Below, in pieces: positions 51,400-59,768 of a stretch of DNA of 64,000 bases (within the stretch, counting starts at the first letter, position 1; each line of letters begins with the position of its first letter). Source of the stretch: Paenibacillus sp. USDA918EY (GTDB lineage: Bacteria > Bacillota > Bacilli > Paenibacillales > Paenibacillaceae); the NCBI RefSeq assembly GCF_009870825.1, contig NZ_WTWY01000016.1, positions 89,194-153,193 on the forward strand. Reading direction: 5' to 3'. A program made the position numbers and the translations under genes. Under the pieces are notes generated by a model, which had not been told where the DNA came from, made no database searches, and saw only the letters and a list, made by a program, of their open reading frames with translations.

Positions 51400-52803
51400 T
51401 CATGGATTGTTATCGGTTTCTCCCGTTTCATTGGTGCTGCCGTTCTGCTGTTCCGTGGAGGAATCTTGCGTTCCGGTTCCCCCGGTTTCGGTGTTTGTCG
51501 GCTTTCCGGTATTGTTCTCCTGGCCTTTGTCGTCTCCTCCGGAATTCGGATGAGTAACGGTAGGCGTCGATTCGTCTTTAATCTCAACCGTTGCGGTCAG
51601 GGGAGTTCCCGGATCCGCACGGGAAATATACCGCGGGAGAATGACCTGCAGCGTTACTTCGTGAACGCCGGGGCTTAGACCGTCGATGCTCGCGATGAGC
51701 TGGATGTCGTCTTTGGTCAAGCTGTTCAGCGGGCCCGGAGCGCCGGTCAGCGCCAGCGACATCGTTTTGCTGGACGGGTTGATAATGTCCGCTGTAAGTC
51801 CGCTTTGATTATCTTTTTTGATGGTGATCGGGATAGCGTCTATTACTCGCTGCGAATGGGAAACCGTCGTAATTTCCACCTGCAGGGAGCTAGGCTCGAT
51901 TTTCTCAAAACCGGGAGGCGGCGTCAAGTCCACAGGAAGTACTATAGTTCCGGCTCCCGTAATTTGGCTTAAATCCACACTGATATTGCTGTAGGACTTT
52001 ACTCCTGACAGTTCATCCTGCGGACCGTACAGCTTTACCTTGGTGACGCTAGGCTGGGCTTTGGAGATCACCAGTCCATCCGGGAGCTTGCCGGTGTACT
52101 GCAATTCGATCGGTACCTCTTTATATGGCGGCGAGATCACGATCTCCGCGGTAACCGACGACGGTTCAAGCACGGCACCTTCAATTTCCTTTCCCTGCTT
52201 GTCGTAGGCGGCGAGCTTCACCCGCTTCTCTTTCATCGTGCTGTCCTCGCCATCGATCGAGATGGTGCCCTGCACCTTCGCAACTTCACGCAGCTCGCTT
52301 TCCGGCAGGGTTACTTTGACCGTTGCCGGCTGCGGCGTAATTTTGCCGAGGATATACCCTTCCGCAGGCGTGCCTTTGGTCATGATCGTAACCGGGAACG
52401 TCGCCGTGTTTCTTTCCTCGATATTGACGGTCACCGAGGCCGGCTGAATGTTAACGAGCTCCAGTCCTTTCGGAAGATCTACGCTTAGAGGCAGCGTGCT
52501 GGTCCCGACTTTGGCATGCGTCAAGTCCAGTTTGATCTTGTACTCATCCGAAAAGGCGGATAATAAATCCATCTTTTTTCCTTTGATTTCGATTCGAACC
52601 CGATCCGTATCCATCGCGCTCAAAATGTATTTTTTCTCGTCCAGTCCAAAAGGCTGAACTTTGACGTTTTCAATGATTCTTGTATCGATTTTCGCAGTGG
52701 GCGTCGGGGTGTCGTTGTTCCAATGAACCATGCTCCACAGCAGCACACTGACCGCAAGAGCCAACACTTTGGCGAAATTGTTGTTGTTGATCCATTTATT
52801 CAT
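51400..52803 (-). CDS. cdaR: CdaA regulatory protein CdaR (YbbR repeats)
   Basis: This 467-residue protein has one N-terminal membrane anchor (FAKVLALAVSVLLWSMV, residues 10-26) and four extracytoplasmic YbbR domains (repeats around PLSVDLPKGLELVNIQPASVTVNIE, VEIPIELQY-like and LPVDLTPPPGFEKIEPSSLQVEI). A low-complexity Gly/Thr/Asn/Glu tail from about residue 415 ends ETDNNP. CdaR binds and modulates the diadenylate cyclase CdaA. Its ATG overlaps the cdaA stop by 8 nt. The long polar tail is longer than needed for the YbbR fold. Confidence 0.95.
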   Translation of the reverse strand: MNKWINNNNFAKVLALAVSVLLWSMVHWNNDTPTPTAKIDTRIIENVKVQPFGLDEKKYILSAMDTDRVRIEIKGKKMDLLSAFSDEYKIKLDLTHAKVGTSTLPLSVDLPKGLELVNIQPASVTVNIEERNTATFPVTIMTKGTPAEGYILGKITPQPATVKVTLPESELREVAKVQGTISIDGEDSTMKEKRVKLAAYDKQGKEIEGAVLEPSSVTAEIVISPPYKEVPIELQYTGKLPDGLVISKAQPSVTKVKLYGPQDELSGVKSYSNISVDLSQITGAGTIVLPVDLTPPPGFEKIEPSSLQVEITTVSHSQRVIDAIPITIKKDNQSGLTADIINPSSKTMSLALTGAPGPLNSLTKDDIQLIASIDGLSPGVHEVTLQVILPRYISRADPGTPLTATVEIKDESTPTVTHPNSGGDDKGQENNTGKPTNTETGGTGTQDSSTEQQNGSTNETGETDNNP

Positions 52804-53626
52804 GTTTATCAGTCCCCTTCCGGCGCCAGAACAGCGGACGTTTATCTTTAGGGGTTGAATTCGGACGGAGCTCCTCGTACAGCTTCGAAATCAGGGACTC
52901 CTCTTTAATGTCGCGTACGACTTGTCCATTGATCGCAAGCGAAATTTGGCCCGTTTCCTCGGAAACGACGACCGAAACCGCGTCCCCGACCTCGCTGATT
53001 CCGATCGCCGCCCGGTGCCGGGTACCCAGCTCCTTGCTGATAAAAGGATTCTCCGATAGCGGAAGGTAACACGCGGCTGCTGCAATCTGATTGTTTTGCA
53101 CAATGACGGCTCCGTCATGAAGGGGCGTATTCGGGATAAATATGTTGATGAGCAGCTGCGAGCTGACCATGGACTGCATCGGAATACCCGATTCGGTATA
53201 TTCGTTAAGTCCCGTCTGCCGCTCAAAAACGATTAACGCGCCTATTTTTCTACGGGCTAAATAATTTACGGCTTTAATGACTTCCCCGATCAGCTTGTTA
53301 AGCTCCTCGTCTTCCGCCGAAGAACGGCCGAATATCTTGCCCCGGCCGAGCTGTTCGAGCGCTCTGCGCAGCTCCGGCTGGAAAATGATAAAAATCGCGA
53401 AGATGCCGAAATTAAATATTTGATTCATCAGCCATCGCAACGTATACAGATCGAACCATGTGCTTAAAGCCCATATAATCACGAGTACCAGGATCCCCTT
53501 CAACAGCTGAACGGCCCTGGTACCTCTAACGAGCAGAATGACCTGGTAAATGATGTAGGTTACGATTGCGATATCTATAACATCTTTAATGGATTCTTTC
53601 CACGTCAGATCCGAAAAATAATTCAT
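52796..53626 (-). CDS. cdaA: Membrane diadenylate cyclase CdaA
   Basis: This 276-residue enzyme makes c-di-AMP from two ATP. Three N-terminal helices (about 17-33, 40-57, 66-83) precede the DAC domain with DGA at 171-173 (PLHDGAVIV) and RHR at 203-205 (GTRHRAAIG). GGGGG lies upstream of the ATG. The order cdaA-cdaR-glmM is the conserved module linking c-di-AMP with cell-wall precursor synthesis; GlmM is a known partner of CdaA. Confidence 0.98.
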   Translation of the reverse strand: MNYFSDLTWKESIKDVIDIAIVTYIIYQVILLVRGTRAVQLLKGILVLVIIWALSTWFDLYTLRWLMNQIFNFGIFAIFIIFQPELRRALEQLGRGKIFGRSSAEDEELNKLIGEVIKAVNYLARRKIGALIVFERQTGLNEYTESGIPMQSMVSSQLLINIFIPNTPLHDGAVIVQNNQIAAAACYLPLSENPFISKELGTRHRAAIGISEVGDAVSVVVSEETGQISLAINGQVVRDIKEESLISKLYEELRPNSTPKDKRPLFWRRKGTDKHE

Positions 53627-53772
53627 ACTTAGGCCCCCGTACTACCCCTTGAATGTAAATTTGGGTCTCTATGTAATATAATTTCCCCTATATCTTCTAG
53701 GTTATAACGATCATCTGCATGTTGCAAGCGGCGCAGGCGGCATATTGGATAAACTTGCCGCGGATTCCAACA

Positions 53773-53803
53773 AAAAGGCGCCTTCTTTCTAGAAAGAGGC
53801 GCC
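53773..53803 (-). terminator. Terminator after the anti-sigma gene
   Basis: GGCGCCTTCTTTCT and AGAAAGAGGCGCC form a long stem (53777-53803); on minus TTTTTG follows. It separates sigW-rsiW from cdaA. Confidence 0.88.
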
Positions 53804-53830
53804 GTCAAATGTTCAGTTCCAGCAAGGTTT

Positions 53831-54445
53831 TTAACGGTAGGCGACATCGGAAAACGCATTTGTAATTTTATACCACAGCCAATCCAAAGCCTGGTCAATA
53901 TTTTTGACCTTTCCGGAAATATGCGCCGTAGAAGCTTGGTATAAAGATCCGTCAATGACCGTCAGATTTCCTTTTACTTCACCGTAGATTTTCGTTTTTC
54001 CGTTTTCCACCGTCAAATTACCTGCAATGCTTTTTCCTTCAGGGACGGTTACCGTATTCCCTTCAATCACAACCTGATCCAGATCATTGCCCTTGACCAC
54101 CAGCTGGGTGTCCTGGTCCCAAAAGCTGACGGAACTAATGAACATCACGATCAGAAAGACCGCCGCCGCCGTAATGGCAGGATGTCTTCGAATCCATCCC
54201 AGCCAAGGCTGCTGCTTCTTTTCCTGAGGCAAAGCGCTCATAATCCGCTGGGTCAGCTCAAGAGGCGCAGACGGGGCGTGATGGGACAAGGAAAACATCA
54301 GCATATCCGTCTGCTCCAGCTCTTTAAACTGCATCCGACAGGCAGGGCAGGACAGCAAATGGGCCTTCAGCTCCATCTGCTGTTCCTTGGGCAAGTCGTC
54401 ATCTAGATAGTCATGCATTAAAGAGACGGCCAAGTTGCATTCCAT
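53831..54445 (-). CDS. rsiW: Anti-sigma-W factor (zinc-finger, membrane)
   Basis: This 204-residue single-pass protein has an N-terminal ZAS domain with the His-Cys-Cys motif (LKAHLLSCPACRMQF). A membrane helix follows (AITAAAVFLIVMFISSVSF, about residues 88-106), then an extracytoplasmic domain of beta-helix-like repeats (GNTVTVPEGKSIAGNLTVENGKTKIYGEVKGNLTV). It would hold SigW at the membrane until cleaved by site-1/site-2 proteases. The ATG at 54445 is 9 nt after AAAGGA; the ATG at 54463 has no site. The beta-repeat tail differs from B. subtilis RsiW. Confidence 0.9.
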   Translation of the reverse strand: MECNLAVSLMHDYLDDDLPKEQQMELKAHLLSCPACRMQFKELEQTDMLMFSLSHHAPSAPLELTQRIMSALPQEKKQQPWLGWIRRHPAITAAAVFLIVMFISSVSFWDQDTQLVVKGNDLDQVVIEGNTVTVPEGKSIAGNLTVENGKTKIYGEVKGNLTVIDGSLYQASTAHISGKVKNIDQALDWLWYKITNAFSDVAYR

Positions 54446-54565
54446 ACGAGCCAATCCTTTCATTCAAGTAGATGTATTCTAACCCTTCCTCTGCTGGAAG
54501 GCATAAGACATGTTTAACTTGTAATACGCAGTGCCGTTTATAATGTTTCAACAAAAAAATAAAAA

Positions 54566-55135
54566 TCACATTTTGGGCTCCAGTTTTTTGCGGAGGAATT
54601 CCCGGCCCCGATGCACCCTCGTTTTAATGGTCGTTACGGGCATCCCGAGCACGTCGCTGATCTCCTGCAAGGACAAATCCTGCAAATATCGAAGGATCAT
54701 GACCGACTTATATTTGGCCGGCAGCGAGTCGATCGCCTGATAAATGATCTGCTGCGTTTCGGACAAAAGGGCTTCGCTTTCCGGCGTGCGGTTATCGCTT
54801 GGGATCATCGAATAACCGTCCATGCCCTCCTGATCGTTCATTTCCGCATCAAGGGAGTATGTCGGTTTTTTCTTCCGCAAACGGTCAATGCACAAATTGG
54901 TTGCGATCCGGTAAATCCAGGTCGAAAATTTCTGGTTCTGGTCATATCGGTCCAGGTTTCTGTATACGCGCAAGAAGGTCTCCTGAACAATGTCCTCCGC
55001 CTCATGGCGGTTGTTCAGCATCCTATAGGCCAAATGGTATATTTTATCCTTGTAAAGCTCCACAATTTCGGCAAAAGCGCGCTGATCCCCTTTTAGGGCC
55101 AGCTTGGTTAACCTATTTTCTATATTATCCACCAA
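54566..55135 (-). CDS. sigW: ECF sigma factor SigW
   Basis: This 189-residue ECF sigma factor has region 2 (FAEIVELYKDKIYHLAYRMLNNRHEAEDIVQETFLRVYRNL, WIYRIATNLCIDRLRKKK) and region 4 (LPAKYKSVMILRYLQDLSLQEISDVLGMPVTTIKTRVHRGREFLRKKL). The start is TTG 55135 or GTG 55132, after GGGGG. It precedes rsiW and the cdaA operon as in Bacillus. I did not find the expected TGAAAC-N16-CGTA autoregulatory promoter just upstream. Confidence 0.95.
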   Translation of the reverse strand: MVDNIENRLTKLALKGDQRAFAEIVELYKDKIYHLAYRMLNNRHEAEDIVQETFLRVYRNLDRYDQNQKFSTWIYRIATNLCIDRLRKKKPTYSLDAEMNDQEGMDGYSMIPSDNRTPESEALLSETQQIIYQAIDSLPAKYKSVMILRYLQDLSLQEISDVLGMPVTTIKTRVHRGREFLRKKLEPKM

Positions 55136-55257
55136 TGAATTCCCCCAGACTTGCTGATGGGTAACGAGCTTTTTTTCACATCAATCAAATCGTAATTCAA
55201 CTCCATGCAAAATGCAAGACAACTTTGTAAAGATATACAAAGAGGTTTTTGCCCAAC

Positions 55258-55302
55258 AAAAAAAGGAAAGCCGAGGTTCAACGAATTGAATCCCGGCTTT
55301 CC
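55258..55302 (-). terminator. Terminator of ppc
   Basis: GGAAAGCCG (55265-55273) pairs with CGGCTTTCC (55294-55302); a T run follows on minus. Confidence 0.88.
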
Positions 55303-55350
55303 ATGAATCAGTGGCGACAAATGCGCCTTGAAGCCTCATTCGGCGTTCAA

Positions 55351-58146
55351 TCAGCCCGTATTTCGGAGACCGGCCGCGATGCCGTTGATCGTGAGAAGCA
55401 CCTCGCGGAGCAGCTCGGCATCATCCTCGTCCTTTTCGCGGAGACCGCGAAGCTCGCTCAGCAGCTGCACTTGAAGATAACTGAGCGGGTCGACGTACGG
55501 ATTGCGCAGGCGGATGGATTCCTGAATGACTGGAACGTTATCCAAAATTTCCTTTTGTCCGGTAATTTTCAGAATCAGGTCCGAAGTCAGCTTGAATTCT
55601 TCTTCAATCAACTTGAAGATCCGTTGGCGGGCCTCTTCGTTTTTGGACATGTTCGCGTACTCATGGGCGATGATCATGTCCGCTTTCGCGATGGCCATTT
55701 GCAGAGAATCGATCAGGGAAGTAAAGAACGAGAATTTCCCGTACATTTCCTGCATGATTTTCAGATTCTCTTCCTTGTTTTGATAAAAGCTTTGCAGCCC
55801 CGTACCCGCGGCATACCACGCCGGCAGGAGGAAGCGGCTTTGCGTCCAGGAAAATACCCAAGGGATCGCGCGCAAATCCTCGAAACGGTCGCTGTTTTTC
55901 CGTTTGGAAGGACGTGATCCGATATTGAGCTCGCCCACTTCCGGAAGCGGCGTGGATTCCTTAAAGAACTTCAGGAAGTCCGGATCGCGGAAAATGAGAT
56001 CCTGGTACTTTTTGCGGGAGACTTCCGACATCTCCCTGACGATGTTGTCCCAGAAGGCTTCGCGTTCGTCGTCTTCCTGGGGAGAACGGTTGTTGATCGC
56101 CGCGGTGATCAAAGCCGAAGTCGCCTGCTCCAAACTGCGGTAGGCAATGCCTTTCAGGGAGTAGCGGGACGAAATGACCTCGCCCTGCTCCGTAATTTTG
56201 ATGCCGCCGCCGATCGTGGATGCCGGTTGCGCCAAGATGGACCGGTTCAGCGGCATACCGCCGCGACCCAGCGCACCTCCGCGTCCATGGAAGAACTTCA
56301 GCTTGATTCCCGCCTCATTGGCAACCGCCGTAAGTTCCTTCAAAGCTACGCGCAGCTCATAGTTCGCAGTGACGGCTCCTCCGTCCTTATTGCTGTCGGA
56401 ATAACCAAGCATGATCTCCTGCAAATCGTTTCTTGCCGCGATGCTTTGACGGTAGATCGGCAAATGAAACAACCGCTTCATAATTTCCGGCGCCGCATGC
56501 AGATCCTCGATCGTTTCAAACAGCGGCACGGCCTGCAGCGTGCAGTGCACGGTGCCGTCGCCGTTTACGCGGAACAATCCGACCTCTTTCGCAAACACCA
56601 TCACTTCCATAATATCGCTGGCTCCCTCGGCCATGCTGATCAGGTAGCTTGTGATGCACTGCTTGCCGTATTCTTGCTGGGCTTTGTAAACCGTGCGGAA
56701 TACGTCGAGGCATTCTTTCGTGCTTGCGCTGTATTGATGATAGTTCGAGGTAATCGGTCTCGGCTCGCTGAGCAGCTGGGCCAAAAGCTTTATTTTTTCC
56801 TCTTCGGAAAGTTTGGAATAGTCTGGCGTTACATTAATTTGAGCCAAAATTTCCTTCATCGCATTTTCATGCTCTTGGCTGTGCTGGCGGATGTCCAGCG
56901 CGGCCGTGTGGAAACCAAACAGCTCAACCTGACGTATCAGTTTTTGAATATACGTATCTGCAACGTAGTCTGCGTAGTGGAAACGCAAGCTGCGGTCGAT
57001 GATTTTCAAATCCTCGATAAAATCAAGCGGGGTACCGTATGCCTGCGGAGTTTCCTTTTTGCTGTCATCCAGCACGTTGCTGATTTTCTCCATCATATAA
57101 ACGAGCTTGATCCGATAAGGCTCTTTTTCGTTGTGCCAAACGGTTCGTCTCGTGATTTCGACTTGCTCGCGGTCATCGGCAATCGACTTCAGAAGCTCGC
57201 CCGACACATCCACGATCGAAGTGCTGAAGCTCAAATACTGCATGTACTCGCTCAAAATCCGCTGATACTCGCGAATGGCCAGCTTACGCTGCAAGCGCAA
57301 GGTCTCCCACGTAATCTCGGCCGTTACGGAAGGATTTCCGTCGCGGTCGCCGCCGATCCAGGAGCCGAAACGCAGGTACGTAGGCACATGCCAGTTGTGG
57401 CCCGGGTAGTATTTGTTCAAGCAGCGTTCCAGCTCCTGATACACTTCAGGCAGCACATGGAACAGCGTTTCGTGGAAATAATACATCCCGTTTCTGACTT
57501 CGTCCAAAACCGTCGGTTTGCCGGCTCTAAGCTCATCCGTTTGCCAAAGCGTGATGACTTCGTTCAGCAGCTTTTCACGGAGCTGTTCCCGTTCACGGAA
57601 GGTAAGAGTCGGATTATCCAGCAGCATGACATCCTCCGAAATCCGTTTATGAATATCGAGAATGGCTCTGCGCATCGCTTCCGTAGGATGGGCGGTCATT
57701 ACCAGTTCAAGCGAAAGGCTTTCAATGATCTCCTGTACTTCCTCGTACGTGAACTGCCGGTCTTTCAGATCCTGAACCGCGCTTTCAATGGAACCGGGCT
57801 GCACGGTCTCCCCTGCCGAACGTTCATAATCGCGCTTGCGCCGGATTCGATGATTTTGCTCCGCAATGTTAACCAATTGGAAATAGATCGCAAAGGCTCG
57901 GATAACCTGATGACGGATGTCCGGTTCGAGCGTTTTGATGATTTGTTTGAAATCTTCGTACAATTCAGGCAAAAACACAGAGCGTAATGACTTGCTGGTC
58001 TCGCGAATCTTCTCTACAATATCCAGAAGCTCGTTGCCGCCTTGATGGACAAGCACTTCGCCGAGTATGTTTCCCAAGAAACGTACATCACGCCGCAGTA
58101 GATTGTTCGAATTGCTTTTGTTTGCGGTTACCGTAAGTTCAGTCAT
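55351..58146 (-). CDS. ppc: Phosphoenolpyruvate carboxylase
   Basis: This 931-residue enzyme carboxylates phosphoenolpyruvate to oxaloacetate, replenishing the TCA cycle. The catalytic His153 is in VMTAHPTEAMRR. Other conserved parts are FGSWIGGDRDGNPSVT, GYSDSNKDGGAV, FFHGRGGALGRGG and the C-terminal end TINGIAAGLRNTG. Length is normal for the family. I place the start at ATG 58146 after GGAGGAG; the frame to 58374 has no site. It is monocistronic with its own terminator. Confidence 0.97.
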   Translation of the reverse strand: MTELTVTANKSNSNNLLRRDVRFLGNILGEVLVHQGGNELLDIVEKIRETSKSLRSVFLPELYEDFKQIIKTLEPDIRHQVIRAFAIYFQLVNIAEQNHRIRRKRDYERSAGETVQPGSIESAVQDLKDRQFTYEEVQEIIESLSLELVMTAHPTEAMRRAILDIHKRISEDVMLLDNPTLTFREREQLREKLLNEVITLWQTDELRAGKPTVLDEVRNGMYYFHETLFHVLPEVYQELERCLNKYYPGHNWHVPTYLRFGSWIGGDRDGNPSVTAEITWETLRLQRKLAIREYQRILSEYMQYLSFSTSIVDVSGELLKSIADDREQVEITRRTVWHNEKEPYRIKLVYMMEKISNVLDDSKKETPQAYGTPLDFIEDLKIIDRSLRFHYADYVADTYIQKLIRQVELFGFHTAALDIRQHSQEHENAMKEILAQINVTPDYSKLSEEEKIKLLAQLLSEPRPITSNYHQYSASTKECLDVFRTVYKAQQEYGKQCITSYLISMAEGASDIMEVMVFAKEVGLFRVNGDGTVHCTLQAVPLFETIEDLHAAPEIMKRLFHLPIYRQSIAARNDLQEIMLGYSDSNKDGGAVTANYELRVALKELTAVANEAGIKLKFFHGRGGALGRGGMPLNRSILAQPASTIGGGIKITEQGEVISSRYSLKGIAYRSLEQATSALITAAINNRSPQEDDEREAFWDNIVREMSEVSRKKYQDLIFRDPDFLKFFKESTPLPEVGELNIGSRPSKRKNSDRFEDLRAIPWVFSWTQSRFLLPAWYAAGTGLQSFYQNKEENLKIMQEMYGKFSFFTSLIDSLQMAIAKADMIIAHEYANMSKNEEARQRIFKLIEEEFKLTSDLILKITGQKEILDNVPVIQESIRLRNPYVDPLSYLQVQLLSELRGLREKDEDDAELLREVLLTINGIAAGLRNTG

Positions 58147-58559
58147 GCTACTCCTCCCATTCCATCCCGTTTGTATTGCTATCTCTTTGCTATGCTTTCT
58201 AAACATCATACAACAAAACCCATCGAAAATCTGCACTTTTCTGCGATAAAGCAAAAATTTATTATGTAAATTCTTTAAAGCCGTCCTGTATTTATATACA
58301 GCGGACGATTGTAGATACCAAGCTTGCAGGATTGAATAATATGAGGTCCCGTTTTGAGTATTGTAAATAACCATTCCGCTTTTTGATTTTTTATTCAGTT
58401 AGCTTTTATGACATCCAAAACATTCCTGATAGGGCAGCAACAACTGCTAACTCTATAAGCATGTAATGAAGTACCCAAATTCATCGGATTTGAAACAATA
58501 ACACAATAGCAGCGTTTATTTCGAAGAAATGGGTGGGAATGGACGGCGACGTAAGAAAC
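58147..58559. other. Upstream region of ppc, no gene
   Basis: This is an AT-rich untranslated and promoter region. A TATGAT hexamer lies near 58204-58209 on minus with a poor -35. A plus-strand TGAAAC-N16-CGTT at about 58495-58520 resembles an ECF sigma promoter but has no gene behind it. Confidence 0.3.
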
Positions 58560-58747
58560 ATCCGAGTGCCATAGAGGTAGGTATGGAGCGGGTGACGGGA
58601 ATACTCAACATCCCGTGTGAAATGCGAGCCTTCGGCCGCCATAGAGGTGGATGTTGACGCGCGTCCTGTTCGGGTTCACCCAAAGGAAGCATGCACGAAC
58701 GGTCGTCCCCACACGCGTGGGTTCCCTTCCCCGTTGGCTTCCATATA
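58560..58747. other. Mosaic of short repeats and remnants beside the prophage
   Basis: GCCATAGAGGT occurs at 58568-58578 and 58638-58648. At 58582-58602 a 21-bp stretch equals the tRNA-Gly 3' end at 58789-58809 except for one base. A GTCGTCCCCACACGCGTGGG piece near 58703 resembles one type I-E CRISPR repeat but stands alone. No coding frame is convincing. Confidence 0.5.
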
Positions 58748-58771
58748 ACAAAAAAAAACGCCCTCGGCGTT
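58748..58771 (-). terminator. Terminator of the former tRNA-Gly gene
   Basis: AACGCC-CTC-GGCGTT (58757-58771, read on plus) is followed on minus by ten consecutive T residues, 20 nt past the tRNA 3' end. Confidence 0.85.
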
Positions 58772-58790
58772 GTTTATTTTGAAATTTATA

Positions 58791-58839
58791 TGGAGCGGGT
58801 GATGGGAATCGAACCCACGCTACCAGCTTGGAAGGCTGG
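58791..58839 (-). tRNA. tRNA-Gly(TCC) 3' fragment at the prophage attachment site
   Basis: On minus the sequence CCAGCCTTCCAAGCTGG gives an anticodon stem-loop with TCC. The variable region, a T arm with GGGTTCGATTCCC, the 3' acceptor strand CACCCGCT and an encoded CCA (58793-58791) follow. The 5' acceptor strand and D arm are absent: upstream sequence is unrelated. This is the displaced 3' part that remains at one end after integration of an element into the tRNA gene; the other end should carry the intact tRNA, outside the window. Confidence 0.88.
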
Positions 58840-58848
58840 TACCGCCCC

Positions 58849-58928
58849 TAGTCTGTGGTGGTCAATTTAGGCATAAAACCTTATAGATTAACGGTTTTTC
58901 GATTTTCTCCTTAGTCTGTGGTGGTCAA
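58849..58928. repeat. Two 17-bp direct repeats next to the att site
   Basis: TAGTCTGTGGTGGTCAA occurs at 58849-58865 and 58912-58928, 63 bp apart, just inside the prophage. Their size and place suit arm-type binding sites of a tyrosine integrase. Confidence 0.75.
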
Positions 58929-58960
58929 ACATTAATCAAGTTTAGAAAAAAGTTTGCCCC

Positions 58961-58993
58961 TTTTTTGCCCCTTTTGCTTAAAGGGGGCAAAAA
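58961..58993. terminator. Hairpin upstream of the first prophage gene
   Basis: TTTTTGCCCC (58962-58971) pairs with GGGGCAAAAA (58984-58993). A further GCCCC copy lies just before it. The hairpin sits between the att repeats and the ribosome binding site at 58998. Confidence 0.6.
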
Positions 58994-59012
58994 CACAAAG
59001 GAGGAATATCGT

Positions 59013-59252
59013 TTGAAATTCGAAGACCTTAAACCAGGATTACCGGTGCGAATTGCTGATGATCATAGTAGTGGATTTGGTGGCCGTGGCGGTATCGTGT
59101 TGGATGCCGGAACGTTCCAGCTCGTTTCCGGCGAATATCGAAAAGGCGCGCTCGTCGATATATACGAAGCAAGGTTGGTCATTGAGGCGGCGGACCTGGA
59201 GATCGTGGAGCTTCCCCCTCCGGATCCGGGCTGGGAAGAGTTTAATATATAA
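59013..59252 (+). CDS. Small hypothetical prophage protein
   Basis: This 79-residue protein starts at TTG 59013, 8 nt after AAAGGAGG; the frame from 58965 begins before that site. It reads MKFEDLKPGLPVRIADDHSS and ends PDPGWEEFNI, with a beta-rich SH3-like middle (GIVLDAGTFQLVSG, LVDIYEARLVI). I do not recognise a family. It is the only plus-strand gene of the visible prophage and faces the YolD gene across a shared terminator. Confidence 0.7.
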   Translation: MKFEDLKPGLPVRIADDHSSGFGGRGGIVLDAGTFQLVSGEYRKGALVDIYEARLVIEAADLEIVELPPPDPGWEEFNI

Positions 59253-59260
59253 TAGAAGAG

Positions 59261-59296
59261 AAAATCTCCGCCGGCATAAAGCCAGCGGAGATTTTT
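59261..59296. terminator. Bidirectional terminator
   Basis: AAAATCTCCGC pairs with GCGGAGATTTT between the hypothetical gene and yolD; it overlaps the yolD stop. Confidence 0.88.
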
Positions 59297-59627
59297 ATAT
59301 GCTTGCGGAAATGATGTCCTCAAATTTAATCCAATCCCAATCATCATCGTAACGTAATTTTATTTCCTTCGTAAACATGTTGATCACGGTGACAAATCCG
59401 GTCGCATGCTTATCCTCGTATGGATCGTATAGCTGGAGCGTAACAGGAACATGTTGGTTAAATGAATCCTGTAATGCCTGCCCAATCTGTTGCCACTCCT
59501 GTTCATCAATTATCGGCTTCGGCCTCGGGTCCTTGCGGATCATGTATCGGTTGTATGCTTCGCGATGCTCCGGCAGCATCATCCGGGATGATTCAAACAG
59601 GCCATTGCCTTCAAGTTTCACAGACAT
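59295..59627 (-). CDS. YolD-like protein, SOS-regulated
   Basis: This 110-residue protein matches the YolD-like family (FESSRMMLPEHREAYNR, VPVTLQLYDPYEDKHATGFV, IKFEDIISASI). In B. subtilis phages and plasmids such genes sit beside UvrX/Y-family polymerases, but no polymerase gene is adjacent here. The ATG at 59627 follows GGAGG; the frame to 59690 overlaps the promoter. A LexA box sits in its promoter. Confidence 0.88.
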   Translation of the reverse strand: MSVKLEGNGLFESSRMMLPEHREAYNRYMIRKDPRPKPIIDEQEWQQIGQALQDSFNQHVPVTLQLYDPYEDKHATGFVTVINMFTKEIKLRYDDDWDWIKFEDIISASI

Positions 59628-59661
59628 ATAGCAAACCTCCAGCAGATATCGATTTGCTCTC

Positions 59662-59690
59662 ATTATATACGAACATACGTTCCTTTTCAA
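59662..59690 (-). promoter_or_regulatory. LexA-controlled promoter of the YolD gene
   Basis: On minus, TTGAAA (59690-59685), a 17-nt spacer and TATAAT (59667-59662). The LexA/DinR box CGAACATACGTTCC (59670-59683, plus reading) fills the spacer and matches CGAAC-N4-GTTCG in all but the last base. Confidence 0.9.
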
Positions 59691-59695
59691 TTACA

Positions 59696-59736
59696 AAAAA
59701 AAGGATCCACCAGCGCATAGCCAGTAGATCCTTTTT
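59696..59736. terminator. Terminator of the endolysin operon
   Basis: AAAAAGGATC and GATCCTTTTT arms around an inner CCAGC/GCCAG region; T run on the minus side. Confidence 0.8.
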
Positions 59737-59768
59737 ACCGATGCTTTCGGATTTGATTATATTATATC

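Noticed and set aside
56227..57987. 586-codon plus-strand open frame opposite ppc
   Set aside because: Antisense shadow of ppc, with the composition typical of mirrored codons.
58560..58740. Possible CRISPR array beside the prophage
   Set aside because: Only one repeat-like sequence is present; no regular spacing and no cas genes in the window.
58791..58870. Intact tRNA-Gly gene
   Set aside because: The 5' acceptor strand and D arm cannot be found; sequence diverges just before the anticodon stem.
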